Assembly (NCBI GenBank): GCA_963749675.1
Contig: CAVVNT010000002.1
Coordinates: forward strand, 568,942-632,941
DNA: 64,000 nucleotides
Source: Roseitranquillus sp963749675
GTDB lineage: Bacteria > Pseudomonadota > Alphaproteobacteria > Rhodobacterales > Rhodobacteraceae
Direction: 5' to 3'
Positions 1 to 8,953 of this stretch are shown one piece after another (positions within the stretch are counted from its first letter, which is position 1; each line of letters begins with the position of its first letter). The notes beneath the pieces were generated by a model. That model ran no database searches. It saw only the letters and a program-made list of their open reading frames with translations, and was not told where the DNA came from. Made by a program: the position numbers and the translations under genes.

Positions 1-390
1 CTCGACACAGTGGCGATCTGCGCGCCGCAGCTCGGCCAGCGCGCCGCGCTCTGGGGCTTGCGCCACCTTGACGACTGGCTGGCCGGGGAGCGGTCCGAGA
101 TTCTGGCGAGAGCCGAGGCGCTGCGGCGCGGGTTCGCCGGCTTGAGGGGCTGGCGGCTGCTCGGCTGCGGCGCCTACTTCGCCTATGCCGAGCACCCGTT
201 CGAGATGCCGTCCCGAGAGCTGGCCCCGTGGCTGGTGCGCGAGGCCGGCGTGCTGCTGTTGCCCGGCACGATGTTCCGCCCCGAAGGCGACGCGCGGGCG
301 GCGCGCGAGGTCCGCATAGCTCTCGCCAACGCCGACACGCACGGGCTGGATCAGCTCTGCCGGAGGCTGGAGGCCGTCGCCGGCGGCTGA
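1..390 (+). CDS. PLP-dependent aminotransferase, C-terminal end (cut by window edge)
   Basis: This is the last ~129 codons of a gene that begins before the window; the frame is open from base 1. The piece reads like the small C-terminal domain of a fold-type I (class I/II) aminotransferase: an alternating helix/strand region, then a conserved run around residues 85-120 with LLLPGTMF, an REVRIALAN block and a final amphipathic helix. The PLP-binding lysine lies upstream and is not visible, so substrate specificity cannot be judged. It ends 93 bp before the stop of a convergent gene. Confidence 0.7.
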   Translation, partial: LDTVAICAPQLGQRAALWGLRHLDDWLAGERSEILARAEALRRGFAGLRGWRLLGCGAYFAYAEHPFEMPSRELAPWLVREAGVLLLPGTMFRPEGDARAAREVRIALANADTHGLDQLCRRLEAVAGG

Positions 391-443
391 GGGGAGGGTG
401 CAGGCCTTGGGTGGACCCAAGCGCGCCTCAAGAATGCAAGTGA

Positions 444-474
444 TCTCGGGCCGCAGCGACGGACGCTGCGGCCC
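444..474. terminator. perfect hairpin between convergent genes
   Basis: A 13-bp perfect stem (444-456 with 462-474) around a 5-base loop lies between the stop of the aminotransferase and the stop of the opposing membrane protein gene. It has no T-tract on either side, so it may act as a weak bidirectional terminator or only as an mRNA 3' stabiliser. Confidence 0.45.
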
Positions 475-482
475 GATGTCGT

Positions 483-1505
483 TCAGAACCGATCGCTGTA
501 GCGGCTTCCCAGCATGCCGTCGGGCCGCCCGGCGAACGCGCCCGCCATGGCGGCGGCCAGGCCCAGCAGCGACGCCACCGTCAGCCATGCGGCGGTCGTC
601 GCCAGGGCGGAAGACGCGGTCTGCGCCAGTTCAAGCACCCGCTGCTGCATCTGCGCCAGCGTCTGCCGCAACTCTTCGACCGCCGTGTCGATCCGCGTCT
701 CGACGGCCTGAACAACCTGCTCGACCTCTTCGGGCGACAGACCGAGCCGGCGCTCGAGAACCGACAGGACTTCCTCGCGATCCTGCTGCGAAAAGACGGC
801 GTCGGGGCCGTTCAGCAGACGGTCGAGCGCCTGATCGACGTCGCCGGCGATGTCGCCCGGCGTTCTCAGCGCGTCGGCGACTGCGCCACGCAGCACGGTC
901 AGCGCCCGCTGCTGCTCCTGCTGGCTCACGACGTTGCGGAACGCATCCTCAGCCTCGCGCCGCAACTGGTCCAACGTCACGTCGTTCTCCTCGAGAGTCT
1001 GCTGCACCTCCGGCGGGAGGTCCTGAAGCGAGACCTGCGAGGCGATCTGCGAGAAGTCGGGAAACGAGAAGTCGTCCGGCGCGACCTCGCGCGCGATGGT
1101 CGCGGCGCCCCGCGCGGTGTTGCCGACAATCGTGGAGGCGGCCCCGAAAAGCGCTCCACCGCCGGCGATCGCTGCCCACGTGAGAAGAAGCGTCGCCAGC
1201 GCCCAGACCGAAGCACCGTGGAGGAGCGACGATATGGTGCGGGGCACCCCGGCAAGCCGTGCCGCGGCATAGCCGCCGATGGCCAGCGAGATCAGCTGGG
1301 TCAGGACGAGGTAGATGCCCGACCCGACGCCGAGGCCCGAGAGTGGGCTGCCCTCGCCGACGGGATCGACCGCCGCGGCGCCGATCGCCAGTCCCAGCGT
1401 CGCGAACAACACCATCAACGCCATTGCGACGACCGTGCCTACGAAGATCGAGCCCCATGATACCCGCCGAACCGCTGCGCCGGTGTTCACTGTGGTGTTG
1501 CTCAT
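483..1505 (-). CDS. multi-pass membrane protein with amphipathic helical middle, function unknown
   Basis: 340 aa when started at the ATG ending at 1505, which gives an N-terminus MSNTTVNTG followed directly by the first membrane helix. The upstream extension of the open frame is arginine-rich and unlike protein. Hydrophobic segments lie near residues 20-45, 65-90, 100-130 and 305-330. Between them is a long acidic, glutamine-rich region that should form helices or coiled coil, probably outside the membrane. This layout resembles membrane proteins of alphaproteobacteria often labelled PhnA-like, but I see no catalytic motif and assign no function. It is divergent from ppiD, with about 265 bp between the two starts. 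Confidence 0.7.
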   Translation of the reverse strand: MSNTTVNTGAAVRRVSWGSIFVGTVVAMALMVLFATLGLAIGAAAVDPVGEGSPLSGLGVGSGIYLVLTQLISLAIGGYAAARLAGVPRTISSLLHGASVWALATLLLTWAAIAGGGALFGAASTIVGNTARGAATIAREVAPDDFSFPDFSQIASQVSLQDLPPEVQQTLEENDVTLDQLRREAEDAFRNVVSQQEQQRALTVLRGAVADALRTPGDIAGDVDQALDRLLNGPDAVFSQQDREEVLSVLERRLGLSPEEVEQVVQAVETRIDTAVEELRQTLAQMQQRVLELAQTASSALATTAAWLTVASLLGLAAAMAGAFAGRPDGMLGSRYSDRF

Positions 1506-1770
1506 TGTGTGGATCCAATCGTTGGTTGTTCGCTGCCAACGCAAGCACCCGGCTTCGGTTGCATACCGAACGCAGGGCTCTTCGGGACTGTCCGGCCGGC
1601 GCTGACCTGCTTGTTCCAAGACCGACGGCTTCCCGAAGCGGGCCGCCATGAGGCGATGCCTTGTCGTGGCACCGGCGCCCGCCGGAGCGCCCGGCACCGA
1701 GCCTGAGCGGGTGCTTGCCGGGCGCCCGGCTCTCCCTTAGACCGTCGCGAGTTTGGACGGGAGAGGCGCG

Positions 1771-3618
1771 ATGGCGGTCAAGGGAGCGAAGGGCAAGTCG
1801 GGCCGGATCGTGGTATGGGTGATACTCGTCCTTCTCGTCGTCGGCCTCGCCGGGTTCGGTGCCACGAACTTCGGCGGCGGCGTGCGCCAGATCGGCTCCG
1901 TCGGCGATGTCGAGATCACGATCGACGAGTATGGCCGCGCGCTGCAGCAGGAGATCCAGCAGCTGTCGCAGCAGACCGGCCAGCGGATCACTCGAGCAGC
2001 GCGTTTCGGTATCGACCAGATCGTGCTGCAGCGGCTCGTCGGCCGCGCGGCACTGGACAACGAGGCGCAGCGCATCGGTCTTTCGGTCGGCGACGAGCAG
2101 GTGGCGCGCGACATCCGCGCGGTTGCGGCGTTCCAGGGCGTGGACGGCGAATTCGATCGCGAGAGCTACGAGTTCGTGCTGGATCGCAACGGCCTGACCC
2201 CCGGCCAGTTCGAGGAGCAGATCAGGGCCGACACCGCCCGAGGGCTGCTGCAGGCGGCGGTCACCGGCGGCGTCCGCATCCCGCAGGTCTATGTCGACAC
2301 TCTCTATGGCTATGCGCGGGAGGGTCGCGACGTGACCTGGGCGGTGACGACGGCGGAAAACCTGCAGGACGAGATCGCGGACCCCACCGATGCAGAGCTC
2401 GAGGCGTTCCACGAGGCGAACCCCGACCTCTTCACCGCGCCGGAGGGCCGGGTCATCACCTACGCCTGGATCACGCCCGAAATGCTGGCCGGCCAGATCG
2501 ACACCGACGAGGAGATGCTGCGCCAGCTCTACGAGGAGCGGTCGGATCAGTACCGCCAGCCGGAGCGGCGGCTGGTGGAACGTCTGGTCTTCGGCAGCGA
2601 GGACGAGGCGCAGGCTGCGGCGGACGCGATCGCGACGGGCGAGACCACGTTCGACACGCTGGTCGAGGAGCGTGGCCTGACGCTGGCGGACGTCGACCTG
2701 GGCGACCTCAGCCGCGACGAATTGGGCGCGGCGGCGGACGTGGTCTTCGCGCTGGAGGAGCCGGGCGTGGCCGGGCCGGCGCCGACCGACCTCGGGCCGG
2801 GGCTGTTCCGCGTGAACGCGATCCTGGCGGAGGACGTGACGACGTTCGAGGAGGCGCGCGACGATCTCGCCGCCGAGGTCGAGAACGACCAGGCGCGCCG
2901 CGTCATCGAGGACATGCGACCGGAGATCGACGACCTGCTGGCAGGCGGCGCCACGCTGGAGGATCTGGCCGCGGAGACGGAGCTGGAGCTGGGCACGATC
3001 ACGCTCGAGCCCGGCACCACCGAGGGCCCGGCCGCGTACGAGGCGTTCCGGACCGAGGCGCAGGCCGTGATCGAGGGCGACTATCCCGAGGTTCGGGAGC
3101 TGGAGGATGGCGGCATGTTCGCGCTGCGGCTCGACGAGGTGCGGCCGCCCGAGCTGCGCCCCCTCGCCGATGTGCGCGACCAGGTGGCCGAGGCGTGGCG
3201 CGCGGCGCAGGTGCAGGCCGCACTGATGGAGGAGGCCGAGGCGGACGCCGTCGACGTCAAGGCCGGCGCGACGTTCGAGGCCCAGGACCTGACGCCCGGC
3301 ACGGTCGAGGGCGTGACTCGCGACGGCGTCGTCGAGGGCCTGCCGCCCGAGGCCATCGAGGCGATCTTCGAGATGCAGCCCGGCGACGCCCGAGCGGTGG
3401 CGACCCCCGAGGGGGCAGCGGTGATCCGGCTCGACCGGATCGTGCCCGCCGACCAGGACAGCGAGGAGGCGCAGTCGGTGAAGTCGGCCTTCGCCGAGCA
3501 GTCGGCGGCGACGCTGGCCGACGACATCCTGTCCGCCTTCGTGCGCGCGGCCGAGCAGGACGCGGGCATCAGCCTCGACCAGTCGGCGATCAACGCCGTC
3601 CAGACGCAACTGCCCTGA
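1771..3618 (+). CDS. ppiD: membrane-anchored periplasmic peptidyl-prolyl isomerase / chaperone, PpiD-SurA type
   Basis: 615 aa. A short basic N-terminus is followed by one transmembrane helix (about residues 13-33) and a long acidic periplasmic part, the layout of PpiD, the inner-membrane foldase that helps newly exported proteins. A SurA_N-like helical region covers about 40-150 (around EYGRALQQEIQQ and QIVLQRLVGRAALDNEAQ). The parvulin-like domain is about 240-360 and is poorly conserved, as is common in PpiD. The ATG at 1771 is preferred over an upstream TTG (1753) because it follows a GGGAGAGG-like ribosome site and leaves a normal N-terminus. Its stop overlaps the trpE ATG (TGATG), so the two genes are probably translationally coupled; the same order is common in Rhodobacterales. 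Confidence 0.9.
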   Translation: MAVKGAKGKSGRIVVWVILVLLVVGLAGFGATNFGGGVRQIGSVGDVEITIDEYGRALQQEIQQLSQQTGQRITRAARFGIDQIVLQRLVGRAALDNEAQRIGLSVGDEQVARDIRAVAAFQGVDGEFDRESYEFVLDRNGLTPGQFEEQIRADTARGLLQAAVTGGVRIPQVYVDTLYGYAREGRDVTWAVTTAENLQDEIADPTDAELEAFHEANPDLFTAPEGRVITYAWITPEMLAGQIDTDEEMLRQLYEERSDQYRQPERRLVERLVFGSEDEAQAAADAIATGETTFDTLVEERGLTLADVDLGDLSRDELGAAADVVFALEEPGVAGPAPTDLGPGLFRVNAILAEDVTTFEEARDDLAAEVENDQARRVIEDMRPEIDDLLAGGATLEDLAAETELELGTITLEPGTTEGPAAYEAFRTEAQAVIEGDYPEVRELEDGGMFALRLDEVRPPELRPLADVRDQVAEAWRAAQVQAALMEEAEADAVDVKAGATFEAQDLTPGTVEGVTRDGVVEGLPPEAIEAIFEMQPGDARAVATPEGAAVIRLDRIVPADQDSEEAQSVKSAFAEQSAATLADDILSAFVRAAEQDAGISLDQSAINAVQTQLP

Positions 3619-5121
3619 TGACCCCCGATTTCGCGGCGTTCGCCGAGGGCTGGGAAGCTCGGGCGGAACCAGGTCGTCTGGACCCGCCTCGCCGCCGATC
3701 TCGACACGCCGGTGAGTCTGATGCTGAAGCTGACGGCAGGCCAGCGCAACGCGTTCCTGCTGGAGAGCGTGACGGGTGGCGAGATCCGCGGCCGGTACTC
3801 CATCATCGGGATGAAGCCGGATCTGGTGTGGGAGTGCCGGGGCACGATCTCGCGCGTCAACCGCGCGGCGCGGTTCGACGATGCGGCGTGGGAGGATATG
3901 GCGGGCGATCCGCTGGCGGCGCTGAGGGCGCTGATCGCGGAGAGCCGGATCGCTCTGCCCGAGGGATTGCCGGCGGCGTCCGCGGGGCTGTTCGGATATC
4001 TCGGCTACGACATGATCCGGCTGGTGGAGCGGCTGGGAGAGCCCAATCCCGACCCGATCGGCATGCCGGACGCGCGGCTGCTGCGCCCTTCGGTGGTCTG
4101 CGTGCTCGACGGGGTGCGGGGCGAGGTGACGGTGGTGGCGCCGGCATGGCAGAGCTCGGGCCTCGGCGGCCGGGCGGCCTACGCGCAGGCGGCGGAGCGG
4201 GTGATGGATGCCGTCCGCGATCTCGAACGGCCGGCGCCGGGCGCGGGCCGCGACCTCGGCGAGGCGGCGGACGCGCCGGAGCCGGTCTCGAACTTCACGC
4301 ACGCCGACTACCTGACGGCGGTCGAGGCGGCGAAGGAGTACATCCGCGCCGGCGACATCTTTCAGGTGGTGCCGTCGCAGCGCTGGCGGCAGCCGTTCGA
4401 CCTGCCGCCGTTCGCGCTCTACCGCAGCCTGCGCCGGACCAACCCGTCGCCCTTCATGTTCCACTTCGACTTCGGCGACGCGCAGGTGATCGGCGCCAGC
4501 CCCGAGATCCTGGTGCGCGTCTTCGGCGGCGAGGTGACGATCCGGCCGATCGCGGGGACCCGGCCGCGCGGCGCGACCCCTGAGCAGGACCGCGCCTACG
4601 AGGCGGAGCTTCTCGGTGACGAGAAGGAGCGGGCGGAACACCTGATGCTGCTCGACCTCGGCCGCAACGATGTCGGGCGCGTGGCGAGGATCGGCACCGT
4701 TCATCCGACCGAGGAGTTCATCGTCGAGCGGTACAGCCACGTGATGCACATCGTCTCGAACGTCGTCGGCGAATTGCGGGAGGGCGAGGATGCGCTCTCG
4801 GCGTTGCTCGCCGGGCTGCCGGCGGGCACGGTCAGCGGCGCGCCGAAGGTGCGGGCGATGGAGATCATCGACGAGCTGGAGCCCGAGAAGCGCGGCGTCT
4901 ATGGCGGCGGTGTAGGCTACTTCAGCGCCGGCGGCGACATGGACATGTGCATCGCGCTGAGGACCGCCGTGGTGAAGGACGGCCAGCTCTACATCCAGGC
5001 GGGCGGCGGCGTGGTCTACGACAGCGACCCCGAGGCGGAGTGGCAGGAAACCGTCAACAAGAGCCGCGCGATCCGCGCCGCGGCGCAGGATGCAGGGCGC
5101 TTCACCGGGCGCGGAAACTGA
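3618..5121 (+). CDS. trpE: anthranilate synthase component I, with an apparent frameshift near the N-terminus
   Basis: Makes anthranilate from chorismate with TrpG as glutaminase partner, the first committed step of tryptophan synthesis. The uninterrupted part (from GTG 3712, 469 aa) shows the full chorismate-binding domain: LESVTGGEIRGRYS near its start, then AGDIFQVVPSQRW, IAGTRPRGATP, DLGRNDVGRVA, GTVSGAPKVRAMEI and YGGGVGYFS. The expected start is the ATG at 3618, overlapping the ppiD stop, giving MTPDFAAFAEGWEA. About 13 codons in, one extra base around 3658-3663 moves the reading out of the frame that continues GRNQVVWTRLAADLDTPVSLMLKL. Either the assembly has an extra base, or the gene is damaged and only a late GTG start could be used. 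Confidence 0.9.
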
Positions 5122-5417
5122 CGCAGCTTTTCCCGTCCGGCGGGGCGAGAGGCGACCGGAATGGACCGCCGCGTCGTCCGAACGCGGTCCAGCTGCACGG
5201 CAGCGTGTCGTCTCGCTCCTGGCTGGAGGCGCTTCTCCACACCATGGCTGCCGTCGGCGACCTCCGATGCCTCGGCGCCTCGTCAGTCGGAGAAGACCCG
5301 TCGGCTCGGCTGCGGACGGTCGGCCGCGGCGTTGCGGCCATTGCGCCGGAACCGCGTGTGTTCGGAAACCATCCGGATGCCACGCGTTTGCCCTGCGAAT
5401 GCGATGGGAGGTGCGCG
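5122..5417. other. gap without a recognisable gene
   Basis: About 300 bp between trpE and the small ORF before the flavoprotein gene. Several frames are open on both strands but all are arginine/proline-rich composition shadows without a good ribosome site. No strong terminator or promoter is evident. Confidence 0.4.
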
Positions 5418-5492
5418 ATGATGGCACGGATCGAGACGGTGGGTGCGGCCGGTGGCGTGAGAGCCAAGACCGGCGCGGACATGTGGAACTGA
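5418..5492 (+). CDS. possible 24-aa upstream ORF before the dihydrolipoamide dehydrogenase-like gene
   Basis: A short reading frame starts with tandem ATG codons five bases after a strong GGGAGG ribosome site and encodes MMARIETVGAAGGVRAKTG plus five more residues ending DMWN. Its TGA lies 7 bp before the ATG of the next gene, which has no good ribosome site of its own. This suggests translational coupling: ribosomes finishing the short ORF would reinitiate at 5500. No known leader peptide was recognised, and a run of regulatory codons is absent. Confidence 0.35.
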   Translation: MMARIETVGAAGGVRAKTGADMWN

Positions 5493-5499
5493 TCGCGCC

Positions 5500-6906
5500 A
5501 TGACGACCCACACGTGCGATGTCGCCGTGATCGGTGCCGGCACTGCCGGCCTCTCGGCAGAGCGGGCGGCGCGCAAGCAGGGCGCGACGACGCTACTCGT
5601 AGACGAGGCGTTTGCCGGGACGGTTTGCGCGACCGTCGGATGCATGCCGTCGAAACTGCTGATCGCGGCGGCGGAGGCCGCGCATGCCGTGCGCCGCGCG
5701 CCGATCTTCGGCGTCGGCCCCGGCACGCCCGCCGTCGATGGCCCGGCCGTCATGCGGCGCGTCCGCGCCGAGCGCGACCGGTTCGCGGCGGCGACGCGCG
5801 CCTCGTTCGACGATTTGCCCGACGGCACCTGCATCAAGGCGCGCGCCCAATTCGACGGCCCCGGCCGCCTCGGGCTTTCGAACGGCGATGTCGTCGAGGC
5901 GCGAAGCGTCGTGATCGCGACAGGATCCGCGCCGCTGATCCCACCGCCCTTCGAGGGGCTGGGCGACGTGGCGCTGACGAACCGCACGATCTTCGAGATC
6001 GACGACCTGCCGCGCTCGCTCGCCGTCGTCGGCGGCGGCGCGATCGGGCTCGAGCTTGCGCAGGCGATGGCGCGCCTCGGGGTCGAGACGTTCCTGTTCG
6101 ATCGGGCCGAGACGCTGGATCGCGCCGCCGATCCAGACGTGCAGCGCGCCCTCGCCGAGACGATCGGCGAAGACCTGACGCTCCGGCTCGGGGTCGACGT
6201 GACGGCAGAGCGCGAGGGCGACGGGGCGCGGATCGCGTGGACGGGGCCGGACGCGGGCGAGGCGCACGTCGCACGCGTGCTCGTCGCGACCGGGCGGCCG
6301 CCGCAGGTCGACGACCTGGGTCTGGAGAAGACGGAGCTGGAGCTGGACGAGCGCGGCGTCCCCGCCTTCGACCGCAGGACCATGCAGTGCGGCAGCGCCG
6401 CGATCTTCATTGCCGGAGATGCCGATGCCGATGTCCCGGTCCTCCACGAGGCGTCCGACGAGGGCGCGATCGCCGGGCGGAACGCGGCGGCCTATCCGGA
6501 CGTCAAGCCGGAGGAGCGGACGCCGGCGTTCAGCCTGACCTTCTGCGACCCCCCTCATGCGATACTGGGAGAACTACGGCCGGAGGGCGGCCATGTCGGC
6601 GGCGCCACCTACGAGGACCAGGGACGGGCGAAGGTCGAGGCGCGCGCCAGGGGGCTCGTCCGCATTTACGCCACGCCGGACGGACGCCTGACGGGCGCGG
6701 AGCTCTTCGCACCGGGCGCCGATCACATGGCGCACCTTCTGGCGCTTGCCATCATGCGCGGCGAGACCGCGAGCGGCCTGCTCGGCCTGCCGCTCTATCA
6801 CCCGACGCTGGAGGAGGGGCTGAAGCCGGCGCTGCGCGAGATCTGCAAGGCGGCGTCCGCGCCGCTGCCTACCAATCGCGACACCGGAACGCCGCCCGGG
6901 GGCTGA
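5500..6906 (+). CDS. dihydrolipoamide dehydrogenase-like FAD/NAD pyridine nucleotide-disulfide oxidoreductase
   Basis: 468 aa. The FAD-binding Rossmann motif GAGTAG lies at residues 12-17. The redox-active disulfide is C43 and C48 (CATVGCMPSK). The second Rossmann fold for NAD(P) is at about 173-195 (VVGGGAIGLELA). The FAD-binding ATG and GDAD motifs are near 280-310, and the C-terminal interface domain ends with the catalytic H434-E439 pair (HPTLEE). All parts of an active class-I flavoprotein disulfide reductase are present. It stands alone, not beside 2-oxoacid dehydrogenase E1/E2 genes, so it may be a mercuric reductase-like or stand-alone Lpd homologue; substrate is uncertain. Its start is placed by the family N-terminus. 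Confidence 0.85.
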   Translation: MTTHTCDVAVIGAGTAGLSAERAARKQGATTLLVDEAFAGTVCATVGCMPSKLLIAAAEAAHAVRRAPIFGVGPGTPAVDGPAVMRRVRAERDRFAAATRASFDDLPDGTCIKARAQFDGPGRLGLSNGDVVEARSVVIATGSAPLIPPPFEGLGDVALTNRTIFEIDDLPRSLAVVGGGAIGLELAQAMARLGVETFLFDRAETLDRAADPDVQRALAETIGEDLTLRLGVDVTAEREGDGARIAWTGPDAGEAHVARVLVATGRPPQVDDLGLEKTELELDERGVPAFDRRTMQCGSAAIFIAGDADADVPVLHEASDEGAIAGRNAAAYPDVKPEERTPAFSLTFCDPPHAILGELRPEGGHVGGATYEDQGRAKVEARARGLVRIYATPDGRLTGAELFAPGADHMAHLLALAIMRGETASGLLGLPLYHPTLEEGLKPALREICKAASAPLPTNRDTGTPPGG

Positions 6907-6928
6907 CAGAGCGTTCGCGGCAGCCGCA

Positions 6929-6969
6929 CTCCGCTCCGGATCCTATCAGGTCCTGGAGGCGGAGCGGAG
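6929..6969. terminator. weak hairpin between convergent genes
   Basis: CTCCGCTCC (6929-6937) pairs with GGAGCGGAG (6961-6969) around a 23-base loop, between the flavoprotein gene and a convergent small gene. No T-tract follows, so termination is only suggested by position. Confidence 0.3.
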
Positions 6970-6985
6970 GCGTTTCCGTCCATCT

Positions 6986-7201
6986 CTATTCGAGACCCAT
7001 CGGTTCGGGCGGGGCCGGCGGCGCCGTATCGGACGTCAGCCGGGGCAGACCGGGCTGATCGACGTCTCGCTCCGGCACCGGCGACGTCGATTCTCCCACG
7101 GCGTCGGTCCCGTCGGTCGTCGGGCCGGCCTCAAGGATCACGACCGCGACGGCGAGCCCTGCCGCGAGACCGACGAGAAGACCGAAAAGCGTTCGCATCA
7201 T
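6986..7201 (-). CDS. small single-span membrane protein, unknown function
   Basis: 71 aa (70 if the second ATG is used). One hydrophobic helix at about residues 4-24 is followed by a short acidic, proline-rich tail, which should face the periplasm. An AGGGAC ribosome site precedes the start. It lies between the flavoprotein gene and trpG on the opposite strand, and is divergent from trpG. No family was recognised. Confidence 0.5.
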   Translation of the reverse strand: MMRTLFGLLVGLAAGLAVAVVILEAGPTTDGTDAVGESTSPVPERDVDQPGLPRLTSDTAPPAPPEPMGLE

Positions 7202-7290
7202 GGCGTCCCTGCCCTTGACCCCGGCCTTTCCGTGGGCGCATCTATATCGGCCCCGCGCGATCGAGGCACCCCAGCAAGGGCACGACCGGC

Positions 7291-7872
7291 TTGATCCTGC
7301 TTATCGACAACTATGACAGTTTCACCTGGAACCTAGTTCATTTCATGGGCGAGTTGGGGGCCGAGGTCGTCGTCCGGCGGAACGATGCCGTGACCGTGAA
7401 GGAGGCGCTGGCGCTGAGGCCCGACGCCATCGTCCTGTCGCCCGGACCGTGCGACCCCCAGCGGGCCGGCGTGTGCGTGCCGCTGGTACGGGCGGCGGCG
7501 GAGGCGCGGGTGCCGCTCCTCGGCGTCTGCCTCGGCCACCAGGCGATCGGCCAGGCCTTCGGCGGGAGCGTGGTGCGGGCCGACGCGATCGTCCACGGCA
7601 AGGTCGCGGAGGTGACGCATGACGGCACCGGGGTCTTCGCCGGCCTGCCCTCGCCGTTCCGCGCCACGCGCTACCACTCGCTGGCGGTGTCCCCGGACGG
7701 GCTGCCGAACGTGCTGAGGGCAACGGCGCATGTGGCGGATGGCACGGTGATGGGTCTCAGCCATGTCGAGCTGCCGATTCACGGCGTGCAGTTCCACCCC
7801 GAGAGCATCGCGTCGGAACACGGACACCAGCTCTTGCGGAACTTCCTGGCGACGGCTCCCGTCGCGGCATGA
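7291..7872 (+). CDS. trpG: anthranilate synthase component II (glutamine amidotransferase)
   Basis: 193 aa, the normal length. It supplies ammonia from glutamine to TrpE. The class-I amidotransferase triad is visible: C80 in GVCLGHQ, H169 and E171 in FHPES. The oxyanion region LSPGPCDP is at 49-56. The start is a TTG at 7291, preceded by AAGGG about ten bases upstream and giving the family N-terminus MILLIDNYDSF. Its stop overlaps the trpD start (ATGA), so it heads a tightly coupled trpG-trpD-ung-trpC-moaC-moeA run. Confidence 0.93.
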   Translation: MILLIDNYDSFTWNLVHFMGELGAEVVVRRNDAVTVKEALALRPDAIVLSPGPCDPQRAGVCVPLVRAAAEARVPLLGVCLGHQAIGQAFGGSVVRADAIVHGKVAEVTHDGTGVFAGLPSPFRATRYHSLAVSPDGLPNVLRATAHVADGTVMGLSHVELPIHGVQFHPESIASEHGHQLLRNFLATAPVAA

Positions 7873-8885
7873 GCGCCGATCTCAAGCCCCTGATCGCCGC
7901 GGCGGTGGCGCGGCCCCTCACCGACGACGAGGCGCGTGCGGCGTTCGAGATCCTGTTCGACGGCGAGGCGACGCCGGCGCAGATCGGCGGCTTCCTGATG
8001 ACGCTGCGCACCCGCGGCGAGTCCGTCGCCGAATACACCGCCGCCGCGCAGGTGATGCGGTCGAAGTGCCGCAAGGTCCGCGCCCCCGAAGGGGCGATCG
8101 ACATCGTCGGCACCGGCGGCGATGGCAAGGGCACGCTGAACATCTCGACCGCGACGGCGTTCGTGGTGGCGGGTGCCGGCGTGCCGGTGGCCAAGCACGG
8201 CAACCGGAACCTGTCGTCGAAGTCTGGAAGCGCGGATGCGCTGACCGAGGCCGGGATCAAGGTGATGGTCGGCCCGGAGGTTGTGGAGCGGGCGCTGGCC
8301 GAGGTCGGGATCGGCTTCATGATGGCGCCGATGCACCATCCGGCGATGGCGAATGTCGGGCCGGCGCGGGCGGAATTGGGGACGCGGACGATCTTCAACA
8401 TCCTTGGGCCGCTGACGAACCCGGCGGGGGTGAAGCGGCAGCTGACCGGCGCCTTCGCGCGCGAGATGATCCGGCCGATGGCAGAGGTGCTGGGACGCCT
8501 GGGGTCGGAGCGGGCATGGATCGTGCATGGCGGCGACGGCACCGACGAGTTGTCGATCGCCGAGCGGTCGTTCGTTGCGGCGCTCGAGGACGGTGCGGTG
8601 ACGGAGCGGGAGGTCCACCCCGAGGAGGCGGGTCTGCCGGTGCATCCGTTCGAGGCGATCCTGGGCGGCACCCCGGCCGAGAACGGACGTGCGTTTCGGG
8701 CATTGATGGCGGGTGAGCGCTCCGCATACCGCGACGCGGTGCTGCTGAACGCGGCGGCAGCGCTGATGATCGCGGGCGGTGCGGCGGACCTGCGCGAAGG
8801 GGCCGGCCTGGCGGCGGAGTCGCTCGACTCCGGCGCGGCGCAGACCAAGGTGGAGGGGCTGGCGCGGGTGACGCAGGCGGCGTGA
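7869..8885 (+). CDS. trpD: anthranilate phosphoribosyltransferase
   Basis: 338 aa. Transfers phosphoribose from PRPP to anthranilate, the second step of tryptophan synthesis. The PRPP-binding motif GTGGDGKGTLNIST is at about residues 79-92 and the KHGNRNLSSKSGSAD block follows at about 107-121, with later active-site blocks MAPMHHPA and FNILGPLTNPA. The ATG overlaps the trpG stop by four bases (ATGA), and its own stop overlaps a GTG in the next gene's frame. Confidence 0.95.
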   Translation: MSADLKPLIAAAVARPLTDDEARAAFEILFDGEATPAQIGGFLMTLRTRGESVAEYTAAAQVMRSKCRKVRAPEGAIDIVGTGGDGKGTLNISTATAFVVAGAGVPVAKHGNRNLSSKSGSADALTEAGIKVMVGPEVVERALAEVGIGFMMAPMHHPAMANVGPARAELGTRTIFNILGPLTNPAGVKRQLTGAFAREMIRPMAEVLGRLGSERAWIVHGGDGTDELSIAERSFVAALEDGAVTEREVHPEEAGLPVHPFEAILGGTPAENGRAFRALMAGERSAYRDAVLLNAAAALMIAGGAADLREGAGLAAESLDSGAAQTKVEGLARVTQAA

Positions 8886-8953
8886 CGGTCGAGCGGCCGG
8901 CGCTGCGCCGGGTCGGTGGAGGGCGCGGAATATTTGAAGAGCAAAGAAGGGTC

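Noticed and set aside
1815..4583. 922-codon plus-strand frame overlapping ppiD and trpE
   Set aside because: Arginine/glycine-rich shadow of ppiD and trpE in another frame; only its short MTPDFAAF stretch is real, as the trpE start.
949..5511. 1520-codon open frame on the minus strand
   Set aside because: It lies opposite ppiD and trpE, is extremely rich in arginine, histidine and leucine repeats and has no domain; it is a shadow caused by high GC content.
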